DNA of 64,000 nucleotides from Helopsaltes ochotensis. Its lineage: Eukaryota; Chordata; Aves; Passeriformes; Locustellidae. The DNA lies in contig VXBM01000023.1 of the NCBI GenBank assembly GCA_013400155.1, positions 1,929,929 through 1,993,928 of the forward strand, in the 5' to 3' direction. The notes under the pieces are model-generated. The model worked only from the letters and a program-made list of their open reading frames with translations, had not been told where the DNA came from and did not search any database. Below, in pieces: positions 49,325 to 63,500 of the stretch. The position numbers and the translations under genes were made by a program. Numbering within the stretch: the stretch's first letter is position 1; every line of letters starts with the position of its first letter.

Positions 49325-49598
49325 TCATTGCACAAAAGCACTGTAGCTCCACGGTCTCACATCCTGCTCCAGATATAAGTTCCTCAGGAACATTTGTAAA
49401 AGGAGGAGGGGCTTTCTGTCCAGTGTCCACAGAATTAAATCACTGCAAGGCTCCCTGTTGGCATTCCCTGACCTCAGCTCCATTTTAAGAACAAGCACAA
49501 CTTTTTCATCCATCTCCTCACTGATGACCTGCAGGATCTTGCTCAGCTGCGTTGCGCTCAGCACCGGAATCAGAGGTACGGAGCTAGCGGGCCATCTG
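49325..49598 (-). CDS. Candidate terminal exon of an unrecognised minus-strand gene
   Basis: The minus strand has an acceptor-like site, TGTCTCTGTCAGCACAG, ending at 49599. From there an open frame of about 90 codons runs to a TGA at 49325-49327. The translation is rich in helix-forming residues, with segments such as LSKILQVISEEMDEKVVLVL and LLLLQMFLRNLYLEQ separated by a charged/polar turn. That pattern is loosely like a small helical bundle of the death-fold type. I do not recognise the protein, and no upstream exon with a matching donor was found. The only in-frame methionines are internal, so it would need an upstream exon or be a relic. Chance alone can produce a frame of this length in 64 kb. 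It could also be a piece of a decayed gene. Confidence 0.2.
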
Positions 49599-50163
49599 CT
49601 GTGCTGACAGAGACAGCTCCCATACCCGCTCTGAAGAGCCAGCTTGCCTTGATCCAGACACCATGTTAAGCCTGAGTGACACCCATCAATGATTCAGCAG
49701 AGATTTTGTTTTGGCTGCTTGTTTTCTCGCTGTTTGCATGGCAAAAGAATGACACCTATCATTATCTGGGGGCCTTGCCCATGCTGGACTGCTCTGAGGT
49801 TTGCTATTTCACACCAACTGAGTTTTCTGGGGATGATCATGCCTTCATCTCCTCTTGCAGCAGGAAAAAGAGTGGTACCTCATAATTAGACAAATGCCCA
49901 ATGTCCTAGCAGAGCTGCTTCCCTCTCCCACAGACAGCTTTTTGTCACCAAATCACTTCCGAAGACCGATGTGCAGGAATGGTGCAGGAAAGGAGCCTCC
50001 AAAATTTCTTCATGGAGCAGGGGAAGGATGGGATGTAGCTGGACACTGGACACTGCATCAATGCTCTGCGTTTCCCAACTGAACATAACTAGATATTGCA
50101 GAAGAAGTATACTATTTAGGAGTCAAAAGATTTCCCAACAGCTGTTCACACAGATGTCCAGAA
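49599..50163. other. Unique non-coding sequence
   Basis: No exon that could donate to the candidate frame on its left was recognised. No repeat family seen. Confidence 0.45.
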
Positions 50164-50325
50164 TTTTTTTTATATTCACATATCTATATCTAGAGCTATA
50201 TCTAATACATATAAAACCAAATATAAATATTTATAATATTTTATTAAAAATTTATATACAACATATTCACAAAAATAATATATACCATTTATACAGTTAT
50301 ACATATGTATAATGTTTCATATACC
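50164..50325. repeat. AT-rich low-complexity patch
   Basis: About 160 bases of mostly A and T with repeated TATAT, ATATAAATA and ATACATAT elements and very few G or C. It is likely a low-complexity or decayed microsatellite stretch. The frame that runs through it is a composition artefact. Confidence 0.8.
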
Positions 50326-53300
50326 CAAAGCTCAGTGCGAGAGGGACTGATCTCACTCAGATCAGGATCCTCTGGGTACAGTGTGGTTATGAGCACTACC
50401 TCAGGCATTGTTTTATGGTAGCTTGGCACCTCCTGCGGCCCTGCAGGAGGGAAACCACTTCAGTTCTGCTCAGCAGAAATTTCGTGTGTTCAAAGAAGCT
50501 TGTGGGGATGGAGACCTGGTGTGGCCTATTAGCACATGGTTCAGGGCCAGAATTAGACCTACACCTACCTCATGGCAGCTGGCATGACTGAGAGAGGCAG
50601 AGTTTGCCAGGAGGGTCTGAGAGTCATTTGGTACCCGGTGAATGTGAGTCATGAACTAGTTGAAGTGGGAGATGGAGAACCACAGAATGTACCCGAGGTG
50701 CAACCCTGCTGGACTGCACACTGCTCCCCATTGGGCCCCTGCCAAGCACGGCCCTGTCTGATTTTGGACACCCTGCTGTGGTTGTGCTTCCAACAAAACA
50801 AAAGAGAAAAGGACTTTATTTCAAGAGGAAAAGAAAAAAAACCAAAAAGAAATTGAATAAATGCTAATAAAGTCCTCTGTGTCCCTTTCATGAGTTTAAT
50901 ACAGAACACAGGTCCATCTCGAAGTCCCAACATACCACAAGGGGCATCTGAGAACACTTCTGCAGGAGAGTTCTGTCTGATGTACCCCGTCCACAAACCT
51001 CTCTGAAGCACTCCCTACAATGGCCAAGGCAAACCAGCAGCTTCACCAGTGAGAAAGCAGATGGATTTTCTAGGAAAAAAAGTAGTCCATGTTTCTCCTG
51101 CTCATTAAAAGTCTTTGGCTTTGCTGAAGATAGACTTCTAGATTTGGACAAAGTGTAAAACATCACCTGCTCTGCTACACAAATGCTTCAGGTCTGTGGG
51201 AAAGCAGAAACCAGTTATCAGGAATGGGATTGCTGTGGTGGACCGAGCCTTCCTCTGCCCAAGGGCATCAAGGGCATGCTTGTGCACTGCAAACACAAGC
51301 TGTGGTTGGGTAAGCCCAAAACCTTTAGGGTTCCCAAGTTTCCTTGTCTGATTATGGTCTGACATTTATTTAGAGGTTGGTTCAAGGAGGACGGGCGTGG
51401 TGTCGGAGTTCTAAGGAGGCTCTCTGTCTTCTTGGAACACTGGGGAACCTCAGGCAAGCCGTGCAATGGATGAGGGGTGTCAGTGAGGAACCTGACAATG
51501 TAGAGCATGACTTCTTCCATAAGCACTACCCTCCTCTCTAGAGCAGGTTTATACACTGCAAGAACATATCTCCCTACACCTGCACAAGTGCTGTGAAGTT
51601 TATTAGTATGCTCATTATTATTTTTCATGAGGAATTTGCAAACATGGGGTGAAGATTAAGCCCTAGTTGCAATAAACTCTGCATCAGCTATACAAATCTG
51701 TCCCAGAGAACAGATAGACACAATGGAGCAAGGACATAAATCACAGCATGGGGAATGAGGGTGGGAGGGAGTAAATCAGGAAGGTCAGAATAGTTGGATG
51801 ATTAAGGAGTCAGCACAGTGGTCTCAAAGGCAGAATTTGTCTGATGATGTTTAACTCACATGCGACCTGTCCCTATGAATAACAGCCCACCTTCACCTCC
51901 ATTGTCTTCTCCCTTCTTCACCTCTCACCATGACACCTACTGGAAGTGAAACTCAGATCACACTAGAGTCAAGGCGAAAGAGAAAGTGGGACACGAGTGT
52001 TTAGGGCTTACCATGCTGACATCTATGTCAATGTCCTAAGAGAATGTCCAATAAGAGAATGTCTTCCAATGCAGGCAAACTCATACTGAAGAAATCGGTC
52101 TGGCAAGTTGAGAGATGGTTAAAAAAACCCCACAGGCAAGTCTGGAGCAAGAATGCTCAGGATGAGCCATTGAGAGCCAACTAGTCATTAGGAAGGCTGC
52201 AGCACCCTGATGTCCACATCAGAGAGGAGATATCAGATCTTCAGTTCATCAGCGTGCTGAGGGGGCACAACCCCTTAAAGTCAGCCCTGAAGTTAGTGGG
52301 CCACAGAAGTCTGTGGAATGGCATTGCTACCACACCATAGTATCCTCAGGTAGTGCACACTAGCACAGCTTCATTCTGACATTAGGTGCTGATCTGTCCC
52401 AAAATGATTTTTTTTTTGGGTTGCTTCAGTGTTGTGAACTTTTACCACAAGCAGAACTCTACCCTGTTGTTTTGATAAGACACAGAGGATGTTTCGCAAA
52501 ACTTTGTGGCAGAACATGTAACGCTGGCCAGAGGGCTGTCAGATTTGCAAAACCGGGTGAAATGTTGCAAACAGGCAGACTGGCGCCATTGGAGAGCAAT
52601 TCCGAAAAACGAACTCCTGGACACTTCCCGCTTCCTACCAGGGACCCAAACAGCCTCCAGATATACTTTTAACAAGTGATTCTGCATCCCAAGTACTGTC
52701 TAGCCCCTAGGGCCTTGAAGCACTGCCCCAGCACCTATGAAAGGACAGAAATAATGAATATAGAAAGTTTACTGAGAATAAAAGAAGCCAGAGGTTTGAA
52801 TATAAGTATAAAAAAAAGTATTGGCTTTGCGCTCCAGAGTTCTGCAGGGAACTTGCCATCCCACAATGCCAAAGACCGAAAATGCCACCAATATATCCCT
52901 CTTAGGGGCCACCCAAAATGTCTGAGTATTGTGTGATTCCCTAAAATAAAATTACTGTAATTGTGGTTAGGCTTTAGCTATCCAGAAGCCACATGAAAAA
53001 ACTTAAAAGCCACAGAATAACTTAGCTACATTGTCTCCTGGGGCTTTGCCAGGGCTATTTCTGAGATGATGAAATCTCTATCTCTGGACAACTTATGCTC
53101 AGTTTCAGGTTCCCAGTTATCTGATTTATTTTGCCTGGAAAACAGCTCTATCACCTTGAATTCACTGGTGTTTGTTCTTCCGCAGTCGAATCCTATCGTG
53201 GAAATGTAATTAAGGATAAGCTGTTCTCTGGCACCAACCTTGCTTGGGAGGCCCAAGTCCCACCCCAAACCCAGCGCAGTCTAAAGAAGAGGCAGTCTGT

Positions 53301-54925
53301 TTGAGGACACTGCATAGGAGTGCATGGCTATCCTGCTGAGTAATCCTGATAGAGGGAACCTCTGCCATGCAAAGGTGTGCAGTTATTTCTGCTTGATACT
53401 TCCCCACGTGCAAAACAAGCCAGCTAGCCCAAGGATTGGAAGGGGAGGCAGGGAAGATCTGCAGTTTGTGGTACGAGCAGCACAAGTGGATGGCTGTGCC
53501 CGTAAAACTGTTCCAAAGTGCTTTACTCCCTGCCACTGTGTGGCTGGTGCCCTTGGTTGCTTTTCGAATAAAGAGAGCTGCAGTGGCAACAGAACAAGTA
53601 AGAATTATTTCCTGCAACCACAATCTACACATTAGGAAGCATGTCTAATGCTGAGAGATCCAGAAATGAGGATAAACACTGCATCTTGTGAGGGGACTGC
53701 TGAAATCCCCACATTAGGGATGAAAATCAGGAAACAGAGGTCTCTATGCGAGGCATTCAAGAAATTTCAGTCTTTCCTTCCCCTAGAGTAAGCAAGCAAC
53801 CGTGGAAAAGAACCCATACCCGAGGGTAACAAAGTGACTTAGAGCCCTAAACATTCATTTCAGAAATGGATTGTGGAGAGAGCTTTCAGCCGGAGAGGTT
53901 TCTAAAGTTGATCAGCTTTTGAAAATAACTCCTGGGTCCTCAAGGATTTAAACATCTTAAGTGTCAAAACATGCTGATGCCCACTTTTCAAATCTGTGGA
54001 AATTCCTACTCCCACATCCATGTTTGTTCCCTGCTTCCATTCCTTCACAGAGCTGCGCTGGCACTGTGGTGCCACCAGGCATCTGCAGCAGCCTTTTTGC
54101 CCTGCTCTTTGTGTATCATTCCTGAGATATTAGAGCAAAGTCGGCCAGTGAGCAGAGTCTGAGTTATTAGATTCAGTCAGCAAATACAGTAGCAGTGTAA
54201 ACAGCAGACATGTCCAGAAACTCCAGTGCCGTCCCCTCTGTCTCCAAGGCTCATGCCTCTCTTCTGTCCTGAATTTCTGAATAGTTTCAAGGTTGGTGCC
54301 AGTCCTGCACTACTCTAGCAGAGCACGTACAACCTCTTGCAGTAACCTAAGAGTTTTGGTGGCTGGGGAAGAGATAGCCTCCTTTCATCATCTGCCTGTA
54401 TTGGGAGCAAAACCTTCTCAAGCTCTTCCTCTGATACATGCCCCGTAATTAGAGGAAGAAGTAAAGAGGGCACCAAATGCCCTACCCCACACAAGCACAT
54501 TTGCATCTTCCACTGTTTGTTTAGCCATGATAGTCCCCAGATAGCAAATCCTCAAGGTGCTGCTCAGGCAAGCTTGAGGTGGAGAGTCCATGGCCCAAAA
54601 GAAGCAGTTAGGGTTCCTAAGTCATCCAAGGACCCTGATCATATGTTCATCTCCTTTTCTCTTTTTTCTTTGACTCTTCAGTTGTGTTATCATTCCTCAT
54701 TGTTTGGGTAACATGTTTTTGTGCAGGTGTTTAAATCTCTCATACTGTCTGTCCCTGGCAAAGTCATCTGGCTTATGAAACCTCCTTGGAAAAATCTTCT
54801 GACACGTTTCCTCATGGACCACACACAACCACCAGAAACACCTGGTGGTATTATCACCTGACTCAGTATTCCAGGTAAAGAAGGAGGGTAAGGGGACAGG
54901 ACTCCCCCACCCCCTGTTCAGGAAT

Positions 54926-54940
54926 TACACACACACACAC
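54926..54940. repeat. Short (CA)n microsatellite
   Basis: About seven CA units following GGAATTA. Too short to be strongly variable. Confidence 0.9.
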
Positions 54941-57900
54941 AGAGGCAGGCAAGAAGGTCATGCAGCTGCACAGCTTTGGCCACTGCTGCCCAGGGGATCC
55001 CTTTCTGCTTTCTTCTCCCCTCTGCATTTACAGGTAAATATGCCACAGGCAGCAGAGGAGGGACCTTGATAGTGCTCCCCTGGGTGAAAAGGAGGTGGGT
55101 TTCTTGCCAACTCCAGCTCCAGAAGCCCTGCTGTAATTCAGCAATCTTAACTTTCACAGCAAGCTGGTTTCCAGACACCCATATTGATGAGAAAGACTTG
55201 ACACTGCGAAAGGGAATGGCTTGAAAACTGAAAGGCCAATAAAACCTCCTGCCCCCATTGCCTTTCTTCTGGTGCTGGTGCTCTTTAAGGCAAATCTCCA
55301 GGAGTCTGACCCAGGGACATGGGACAGCTGAGGCTGGTGATACCACGTAAGTGGCACTCAGGCATTGTGCCTTTCTGCACAGAGGTGAACTATGCTGGCA
55401 AATAGGGAGGCAATGTGTAACCTGCTGTGCTAATTATATATATGCCTGTAACCAGGGAAGGGCCTGTGTACGTGCCAGTGCCTGGAAGAGCCTGGAAAGA
55501 CAGGAATGATAGGAAAAACCTCTATCTCTCCTTTTCCTTCTCTCCTCCATTTGAGGCACTTACACACAACATAATTGAGGATGGCATTTATTTACTTCTT
55601 TGAATGAAAAAGAAAAATTGTGCTTGTGATTTGGGAGGAGAGCTGCCAGAAGAGGAACTGGAGCCTCTCCAATACCTCACAGTCTAGTAGTTAAGCATTG
55701 CCTGAATTGGGCACGGGGGAATCTTGAGTCCTGCTTTCTTCCACTCACTGGTTTATAACTCTTGGCATTTAAAAAGGCACCTTGTAAACATTTAATTCAT
55801 TGTTCTTTGATATATAATTGAATCATTTGCTGGCTTGCCTTGTAAGAGGGAGGAAAGCACCCTGCAAGGGGAAGTTTTCTCTCTCCCCAGCCCTTCATCG
55901 CCTGCTGGTGTGCAATGGCACCAGCAGCTTGGTGCCTTCCGCTTCCCACCAGCTGCTTTCTGGCTGCCTCTGAAGGAAGGGAGGTCACCTTCTTCTCTCT
56001 CTGTTGCCAGATCTTCCCTTACTTTTGTGATACCTGCTTCATGTTCCTGCACCAGTGGTGCTCAGCTGGCTGCTGTGTCAGCCCAAGCCCCAGCCTTGAG
56101 CAAGCCAAGCTAAGCCCTTCCCCACGGCCAGTTCCTGCGGGGCTGGCATGGAGGTGTGGGTCCCTGATGAGAAATGTGGTCACTGGCCTCAGTGGCGGTG
56201 CCCTGAAGTTTGTCCAGCTGTTCTGCACGGCCCTGCTGTGCGTGAGGAAGGTATATGCACAAAGCTGTCTCCAGCAGGCCGGGGGTTGGCTGGCTCCCTA
56301 CTTAAGTCAATGTGATTATTTTTTTTAAAGTGTTTTCCTGTCATTATTACTTACCTTTAACGCACAGGCCAAGGCTTGTTTGACACTATGGCAGAAGCCC
56401 TGCCTCTCTGTTACACCTCATGTACAAATTGGAGGAGATCTTTGCTGCATTCCAATAAGGGACTGAAACAACAAATCTGCTGGTTAATCATTTATTGCTG
56501 TGTGAACCTGCTGAATAGCAAATATGCTAGAAAGAGGAAAGGAAAGGGCATGGCAAGAGATTAACTGAGGACAGTCAAAAGTCAAGCAGAAGGGAGCGGG
56601 GATGAGACTGGAAAGGTCAGGTGGCAAACAGGAAGGTTACTGTAGTGTAAACACTGTCTCTCAGCTGCACAGGGGCCAGATGCACTAACCTGCTGCCAGT
56701 TCAGCCCTCTCTGATCCATGACCACAGGTAGTGGCAGGCTGAATGACTAGCTACTGCCTCCAGCTGAATCTGACAACTTGTCTACCTAGGAGATACACTT
56801 AGATTCACTAAGCTTCTTTCACCTTTCCAAGACTCAGGTCCCCAGTGTTCACAAAGCATGTGTGTCTCCCAAGAAGAGACCTGTCACCCTTGCAGCCTTT
56901 AAAAATTTACTTCTCCATGTGAAGTGCTGTTCTCACCAAAGACTGACTGCCAATCCCACCAGCATTGGGGTGGTGGGGAGGGCAAATCAACACGAGTCAG
57001 AAAGCTAATTGTCCAGGAATGGACTTCTCTTATGGACTCCACTGTGATAGGGCTGGTGGGACAGAGCACAGCTGTATCTGTTATGATCATAAGTAGAGCT
57101 TGAGCAGAACAAATGTCCCCGTCCTAGACACCTGTGGGATATTCACTTTAGCCCTCCAAAACCTGTAGACCAGTGAGCTGGGATGGTGAATACAGCCATA
57201 GTCACTCAGGCCTTGTCTGCTCCTGACCATTCCAGTCAGAGGGCAGTTAGCTAGAAAAATAGGGATGACCACATAGTCATTGGTAGAATTTACACTGTGT
57301 GTTTTTACTGGCCAGTGGGTGGTGGGATGCTTAGCCCCAGTGTCTGGGTAAGCAGCAATCCCATGCAGATGGGGACAGGGTCTACCCTAACACTAAGCAC
57401 ACATCCACTAGGAAAGCTTACAGGAACAGCACCCCAAAGCCAAGGAAAGGGCTCCATTTAGACTCCTGTTGACATAGCAACAGTATGACATTGCCAGCAT
57501 GCCCAGAGCATGGTGGCAGTACCATGGGACATCTGCCCAGGCAGTGGGGTGTTTGTTTTGAGAGAAGCACAATACTGGGTGAATGCCACAATTCAGAGAA
57601 ACAAGTACTTCGGCCAACATAAACAAAGCAGTTATTGATATATTTACACAGCCGAGGTACCTGACTTGAATTGTCACCATCCATTGGACTCAATTGCTTT
57701 TTCTTTGCTCTCCATCTCAAGTCACACTGTTGAACCTGACACAGGAGCAGCCCTGAGAAATCTGGCTGATCATCATACAGCTTCATCCATGTTGACAAGG
57801 AAGACTCTGAAAAAACCCATGGTGCCAGCATGCTCAAGCCTGTTGCCTCACAGTCCCACTTCTGCTCTGTGAAGGGCTGTGAGAATCACCAACCACTGCC

Positions 57901-59429
57901 CTTGCTTCAGCAACACTTGGATATCCCCGTGAGCTTTTGCTTCATCTGGGGTCATGAGCAGTGGAAAGGCTGAGGTAAGTCTTGGTGTCTTGCAGGAAGA
58001 AGAGGTGAAGGAGAAGCCTACCCCCATAGCTATGGGTCTCCCAGAACTCATGACCTTTTCCTAGGGTGAGGGGCAGGGAGCAGTTTAGACCACCCTACCA
58101 AGAAAAAGACTCCCTCTCCTGTAGAACACTCTGTCCTGTTTTCAGCTGGCTAGGAAGGAAGATAAGTTAGGAAGGGCAACAGGAACCCATTGACCAGCTC
58201 TCTGAGGACTCAGCAGGCTAGTCCTTCAAAGGCAATGAATAGGGTTTTTTTTTCTCTTATTGTTTTTTAAAATAGAAAGAGGTGAAAGAATAAAATGAGC
58301 TAATGCCTATTTGATGGCCCCAGCAGGATTATACTGCTTCACAGTGTGCATGACAAAAACAAACAAACATGTCTACCAGAAACTCTCCTGCATCTGCCTG
58401 CATGCAAACACAAATTGCATGACAAAGTATTTTTGCAGTCAGTGTTCTCATTAAAAGCAATTAAAATAAGCAGGAACGTTTTGCCAAAGCTGAAGACCTC
58501 TGTCAATTTGATTTGGGCAATTTGCCTTACAACAGCTAAGTATCAGCTGAAAACGAAGGCATTGATCAAATGGGGAACCTCCCTTTTCCTGTTTAAGGCT
58601 CTGCCAGACTGCAGTAGGGTAGGGTGGGAACAGGCAGCTGAAGAGAAAAAGGGAGGGACAATGAAAGGAATGGAAGCGGCGTTACTGGCCAATAGTCATA
58701 TGTTTTGATGCCTAACAGAACTAAAATATTCTGGCATTTCAGTTTTTTCATGAAGCCAGCAACAGAGGAAGGGAGGCATCAGCATGGCACAGAAGCTGAG
58801 GCTCCTCACACTGAGGCAGCAGCTGTGGTAAAAGTAACATGGCATCCTTCCAGGAAGGGACTCACTCCCAGCATGGACAGATTGTCTTTGGCTGGGTTTG
58901 AGGACCAATCCCATGTTTTTCTTTGTGTATGGCATGTAAGAGAGCCCTAAATGTACTGAGGAAGTCTCCTCTTGTCCAGGTCCATGCTCTGTTGGCCACC
59001 ATGTCCAGGATGTAGTTCTCTCTATGACAAACTTGCAGCCTAATTCCCCACAGAACTCTGCCCCTAGCTCCTCCTGCTCATTTTACCTGATAGACTCAGC
59101 ATTTTTGCAGCTGGTGTCATGTTACACCCAGCAGATTCTGTCAGCAGAAGACCAAAAACAGTGGGGTTCCCATCAAAGCACAAGCAAGCCATAGGTGTCA
59201 GTGTGCAAACCTGGGCTTGTCAGAAAATAAGGCTGCCATCATGATGCCAAATGAGAGTCAATTCCCTCCCAAGCAAAACAGCGACTGTGGAGTGGGATGC
59301 CACATACCTGAGAGGATGCCAAAGGAAGCAACCACCCATGTGTGGGACAGCAGGGAAATATTGCCCCCAAAATACTGACACTAACTCCCACCTGAAATAT
59401 TTCTGTGCAGACGGAGCTGAAGAGAGAGT

Positions 59430-59448
59430 CTTTTACAAGTTGTAAAAG
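59430..59448. repeat. Short palindrome
   Basis: CTTTTACA and TGTAAAAG flank the three bases AGT. The arms are perfect reverse complements of 8 nt. There is no gene context to give it a role. Confidence 0.9.
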
Positions 59449-60387
59449 AAATGCAGGAGTAATTAATAAAAGAATAATAGAAAGGTGAATGCTACCTCAT
59501 GGTAGAGCAGGACCCTTGGCTCCCTTGTGTCAGCTCAGAGCAGAGGGCTGTGTGTCACACAGACAATGAACAGGCCTTCAGCTCCACTGCTCAACAGGGG
59601 GAATCTTGGCCATCCCATTCTTCAGAGCTGGCAGCTGAGCCATATAAAATGTGAAAATCTTTTCCTCAGGGACTTTCTAGGAACTCACTTCAGGAGGATT
59701 CCTGTTGCTGAAAAGGACAGGCATCAAAGCACTACATATCCTGTGGGAGGAAAAGGGGAATTCTTTCACAGACATCATCTCTTCCTGATGTAATTAAAAA
59801 AGTCAATGGGAAACAAGTCCAGACATGACTATTTATCTTCAGCTTCCTGGTAAGCATTTTGCTGCACTAATTCCCCTGGCCTTCTTCCAGTTTGGGTTTT
59901 TTTTATATATATATAGAAAGAACCCAGATACAGTAGCTCCCTATAATGACTTGGGTACCTGGGGACACGTTGTCTGAGAACCTGTTGACCCCCAAGCTTT
60001 CTGACTGAGCTGACACATGCATCTTCATCTAATATTTTCCCTGAAGACTCAGCCCTCGATGTAGCATTTTCCATAAAGGGTAACACTGCAGTAATTCTGT
60101 TAACGAGCAGTGCTGTGAAACTGCCTGCTGATCCCTTCCCACCCTCATCTCAGGGAGATATCTGAGGGGGTAAGATGGAAAAGGACCTGTCAGCCCAGCT
60201 GCATTAACTTGAGACATCAGCAGGACACAGGTCTCCTGTGGGCCCGCTGCACAAGGGTGACGTTTGTTGCATGAGGCCAGACTGTCAGGGCTTGGGAAGG
60301 GGCCACAGACACACCCCCAGGCAGCATTAAAGACGACAGCCTGCTGTGCCTCTGCCTTCCCCAAAAAGCTCTCCAATGCAGTTCTAG

Positions 60388-60583
60388 TAACACACTGGAA
60401 GAAGTTTCCCAGAGAGGTGGTGGGTGCCCCTTCCCTGGAAACATTTGAGGTCAGATTGAACACGGCTCTGAGCAGCCTGATCTAATGAAGATGTCCCTGC
60501 TTGTTGCAGCAGGGTTGGAGACTAGATGGCCTTCAAAGGTCCCTTCCAAGCCAAACCATTCTATGATTCCCTGATTCTATTAT
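60388..60583 (+). mobile_element. CR1 LINE 3' end, 5'-truncated, ~195 bp
   Basis: The plus strand shows the last part of a CR1 element. It reads CACTGGAAGAAGTTTCCCAG, CCTTCCCTGGAAACATTTG, CTCTGAGCAGCCTGATCTA, GAGACTAGATGGCCTTCAA and GGTCCCTTCCAAGCCAAACC, then the terminal ATTCTATGATTCCCTGATTC tail. This is the standard order for avian CR1 3' UTRs and includes the short tandem octamer end. The segment upstream (60140-60387) does not match, so the copy is heavily 5'-truncated. Minus-strand frames overlapping it (60029-60463) are not genes. Confidence 0.95.
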
Positions 60584-63500
60584 TCGTTTCATGGTCTGGG
60601 AGAGGAAAGAAACTCAACCAATATCTCCCTAAGCCAACCCCATGCCCTGCTGCCAGTGCTCTCCTGCTCAAAGATGCTACAACCTACTCTGACTTCTTAC
60701 TTGTGAGGGAGCCCCAGCCCATAAAACAGACCACACCCTCAGCTCACTATTTTTGTTCTTCTTTCTGTTCTCCGAGCCAGGTATGTTTGCAGAGAGAAGA
60801 ACCACCAGGTAAGGAAGAGCATAAGTTAGAATTTTTTTGTATAACCCTACTTTTTCCCCTCCCTGTCCAAATACTATGATGCTTTACATGGAAAAGACAT
60901 TCTACTTTCACTCCACAGGTTTCCTGTCCACACAGAACAAACTGTAAGATGAAATCTACACAAATACATTACTCCCTCTTGTTTTATCTATGTTTATTAA
61001 CCGCTCTCTACCTAATCTATGCCCTGAACATACTATTATTCATTTCATGCTGTGGTACTTTTCCCATTGTACCTGCTCCTTCACAAACATTAATGAGATT
61101 AAGGCTAATGTGATGAGATTAAACTTCCGTCTGGATCATCCACCAGGTTCATGCTCAGCCTGGGTTCCCGCTGTGTCCCCTGGGGTCCCCAAGGTGGGAA
61201 ACTGACTACCAAATATCACCTCTATATATAGTGGGGAGAGTTAGAAACCCCTCAGCGAGTGACTCTAATCACCTTGCTGGCTGCAGGTAGAGTTTCCCTT
61301 TTCAGCCTGTTTTGGACTTTGGAAAAATCCCACAAGAAAGGAAAGATTATTTCAGGGCATTTCAGAGAAATGTCATTTTCTAAAACTTATTCTCAGAAAC
61401 CAATGAATCATTTTAACAAAAAACTGTTTTTCAATCAACTCATTCATTAATTAATCAGGCTGAAGCAAGATTATTCCAGAATGGAAAATTTTAAGTAAAA
61501 TAATGACTGGCAATATTATAAGCAACTGCAAGAAAAAAAAATACAAAACTCACAATTAGATGAAGTGCTGCCTAACTTTACCTGTCACTGCCCCTAATAG
61601 ACAGATGGCCTTCCCACAACAGCAACACCTCTCCTGTCAAATTTAACAATGTGGTCATGTGAGTGCCAACTTAGCGGGACTTCTACCTTAATAAAGACTA
61701 AGAAAAATATTGAATATGGTCTTCTAATGTTATGTGATAAAATCATGTAATAAGAAAGTGCAAAAGCTCAGAATGTTGAATTTCACAAGGACTGTACTTC
61801 CTCGTCAGTCAGGAAGCCCAGGTAATTTACAGGGCACATGAGATCAGGAAGTCCATCAAGATGTTCCTGGCACGGATTAGTCACAGGACTATTTATCCAA
61901 GGGTCAGTCACATGTGTGGAAAGTCAAAAAAAAAAAAAAGTAGCAGTTAATGGCCTTTCGGTCTATGAGCATAACTGATGTTCTCTGTAAATGTTCCGTG
62001 GATCTTGTGGTGCACACACGCATGCCTGTTCTCACTGCACACCCTTCCTGACAAGAAGCTGATTTCTGTGCAAATCTAAACAGCAAAGCACAACTCTGAA
62101 TTACAAAACAGAGAGCTTGGACCTCACTGCAGAACTGCCAATATCTTCTCCTTTACAGGCAGATGGCAAAATTGTCATAATAAGATGCTTGAGGAAGAAT
62201 TCACCAGTAACACTTGGAAGGGTGTAAAGAGACTATCCCTCTTAATTGCGTAAGAAAACATCAAACCAGTAGCCCCAGACTGTGATATCCCTGTGTAGAT
62301 TTGTTCCCAGCGATGGGGTAGAAGTCTTTGCATTGGAAAATGATCGGTTCCGGGATGCACCATTGCAGAGTCACGTCTAGCAACCCAACTGTTCAGTCAA
62401 AAGAAGCAGGGAAAGATAGCGCCACATCCACCAGCCCACTGGCAGGAGATGTGCCCGGCTCCTGCGCAGACGTGCAGATCACCCATGCTAAACATGATAA
62501 AAGAGGAGCACACATTTGGTGTTGGCGACTGCCAGTGGATTCCCTGCCTCGCCCAAGTGCTGGTGACTGAGAAAGTGCTATCTGTGTTAAGTGGCTTCTG
62601 CCAGAGAGAACATTTGTGTCCTGCTCATATGGAATCAGTTTTTCCTCCTTTCCCTACCCACATTTACGTATTTAAAGGCATGCCATCTAAATTACACTTG
62701 CACCTTTGCAGCAAAACCCATGGGTCATCACCATGAGGAGGACTTAGAGAAGTGTGACATGAGAAAAAAGAGACCACATAGGGAGGATGAAGAGGAAAGC
62801 TTTTCATGATCAGTCGCAGAAGACAAGTCTAACAGTGGTAACTGACTCTCAAACCTGACAACGTGGGCCTATATTAGGTATTCTTTCAGTTCAGCCAGGT
62901 ATGGCCAAAGCCCATCCATGGCAGGGTTCCCATCCTTTTCACTAACCCTACGGTCATGCTCCTCTACCCCCAGCAGCCCATATCAGGGTTACATGGTACA
63001 GGGGGGAGGTTCAGGACATAATGTGCAGTGACCAGCAGGTTCTAACAACTTTCTCACCACGTTGCATAGTATTTTTTGCTTTCCACAAGACTCCTTCTGC
63101 TGCAGACTCCCAGGAGAACAGGCATAGAAACAGGGAGTGTGAGTGGCGCCTTCCCCAGATAGATTTCACACTTCTAAGGCACAGAGAAGGAAACCAGCAT
63201 CACTTTGATCAAGTGCCATGCGCCGTGTACAGTAAATGACGATACACCACTCCCTCTGTGCTTGATACCTTGCCAGTTTGGCATACTTTCTCCTGATCTC
63301 TGAGCGTCACCCCTTTGCAGTAAAGGAAAATATTTTCAAAAGTGAGCAAATGACCTAGGAGCCTTGGGACCTTCCTCCCAAATTTGCCCTGAACCAGGAC
63401 AGAGCCCAAGTCCCATCACTGCTCAGTGAGGCATTACATCCATTTGCTGGTATGCACTTCACACAAGTGTTTAACAGCTCAGTCACCCAGATGTGGAGTG

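Larger units (their letters stand above)
50326..60387. other. Unique non-coding sequence, no gene recognised
   Basis: Ten kilobases with no recognisable exon, RNA gene or interspersed repeat. Minor items: a partial duplication of TAAGAGAATGTC at about 52038-52061, a (CA)n run at 54926-54940, an ATATAT stretch around 59894-59906, and a short palindrome at 59430-59448. Frames of up to 145 codons overlap on both strands without domain content. Confidence 0.5.

Noticed and set aside
60029..60463. 144-codon minus-strand frame near 60 kb
   Set aside because: It partly overlaps the CR1 3' end in antisense and has no domain.
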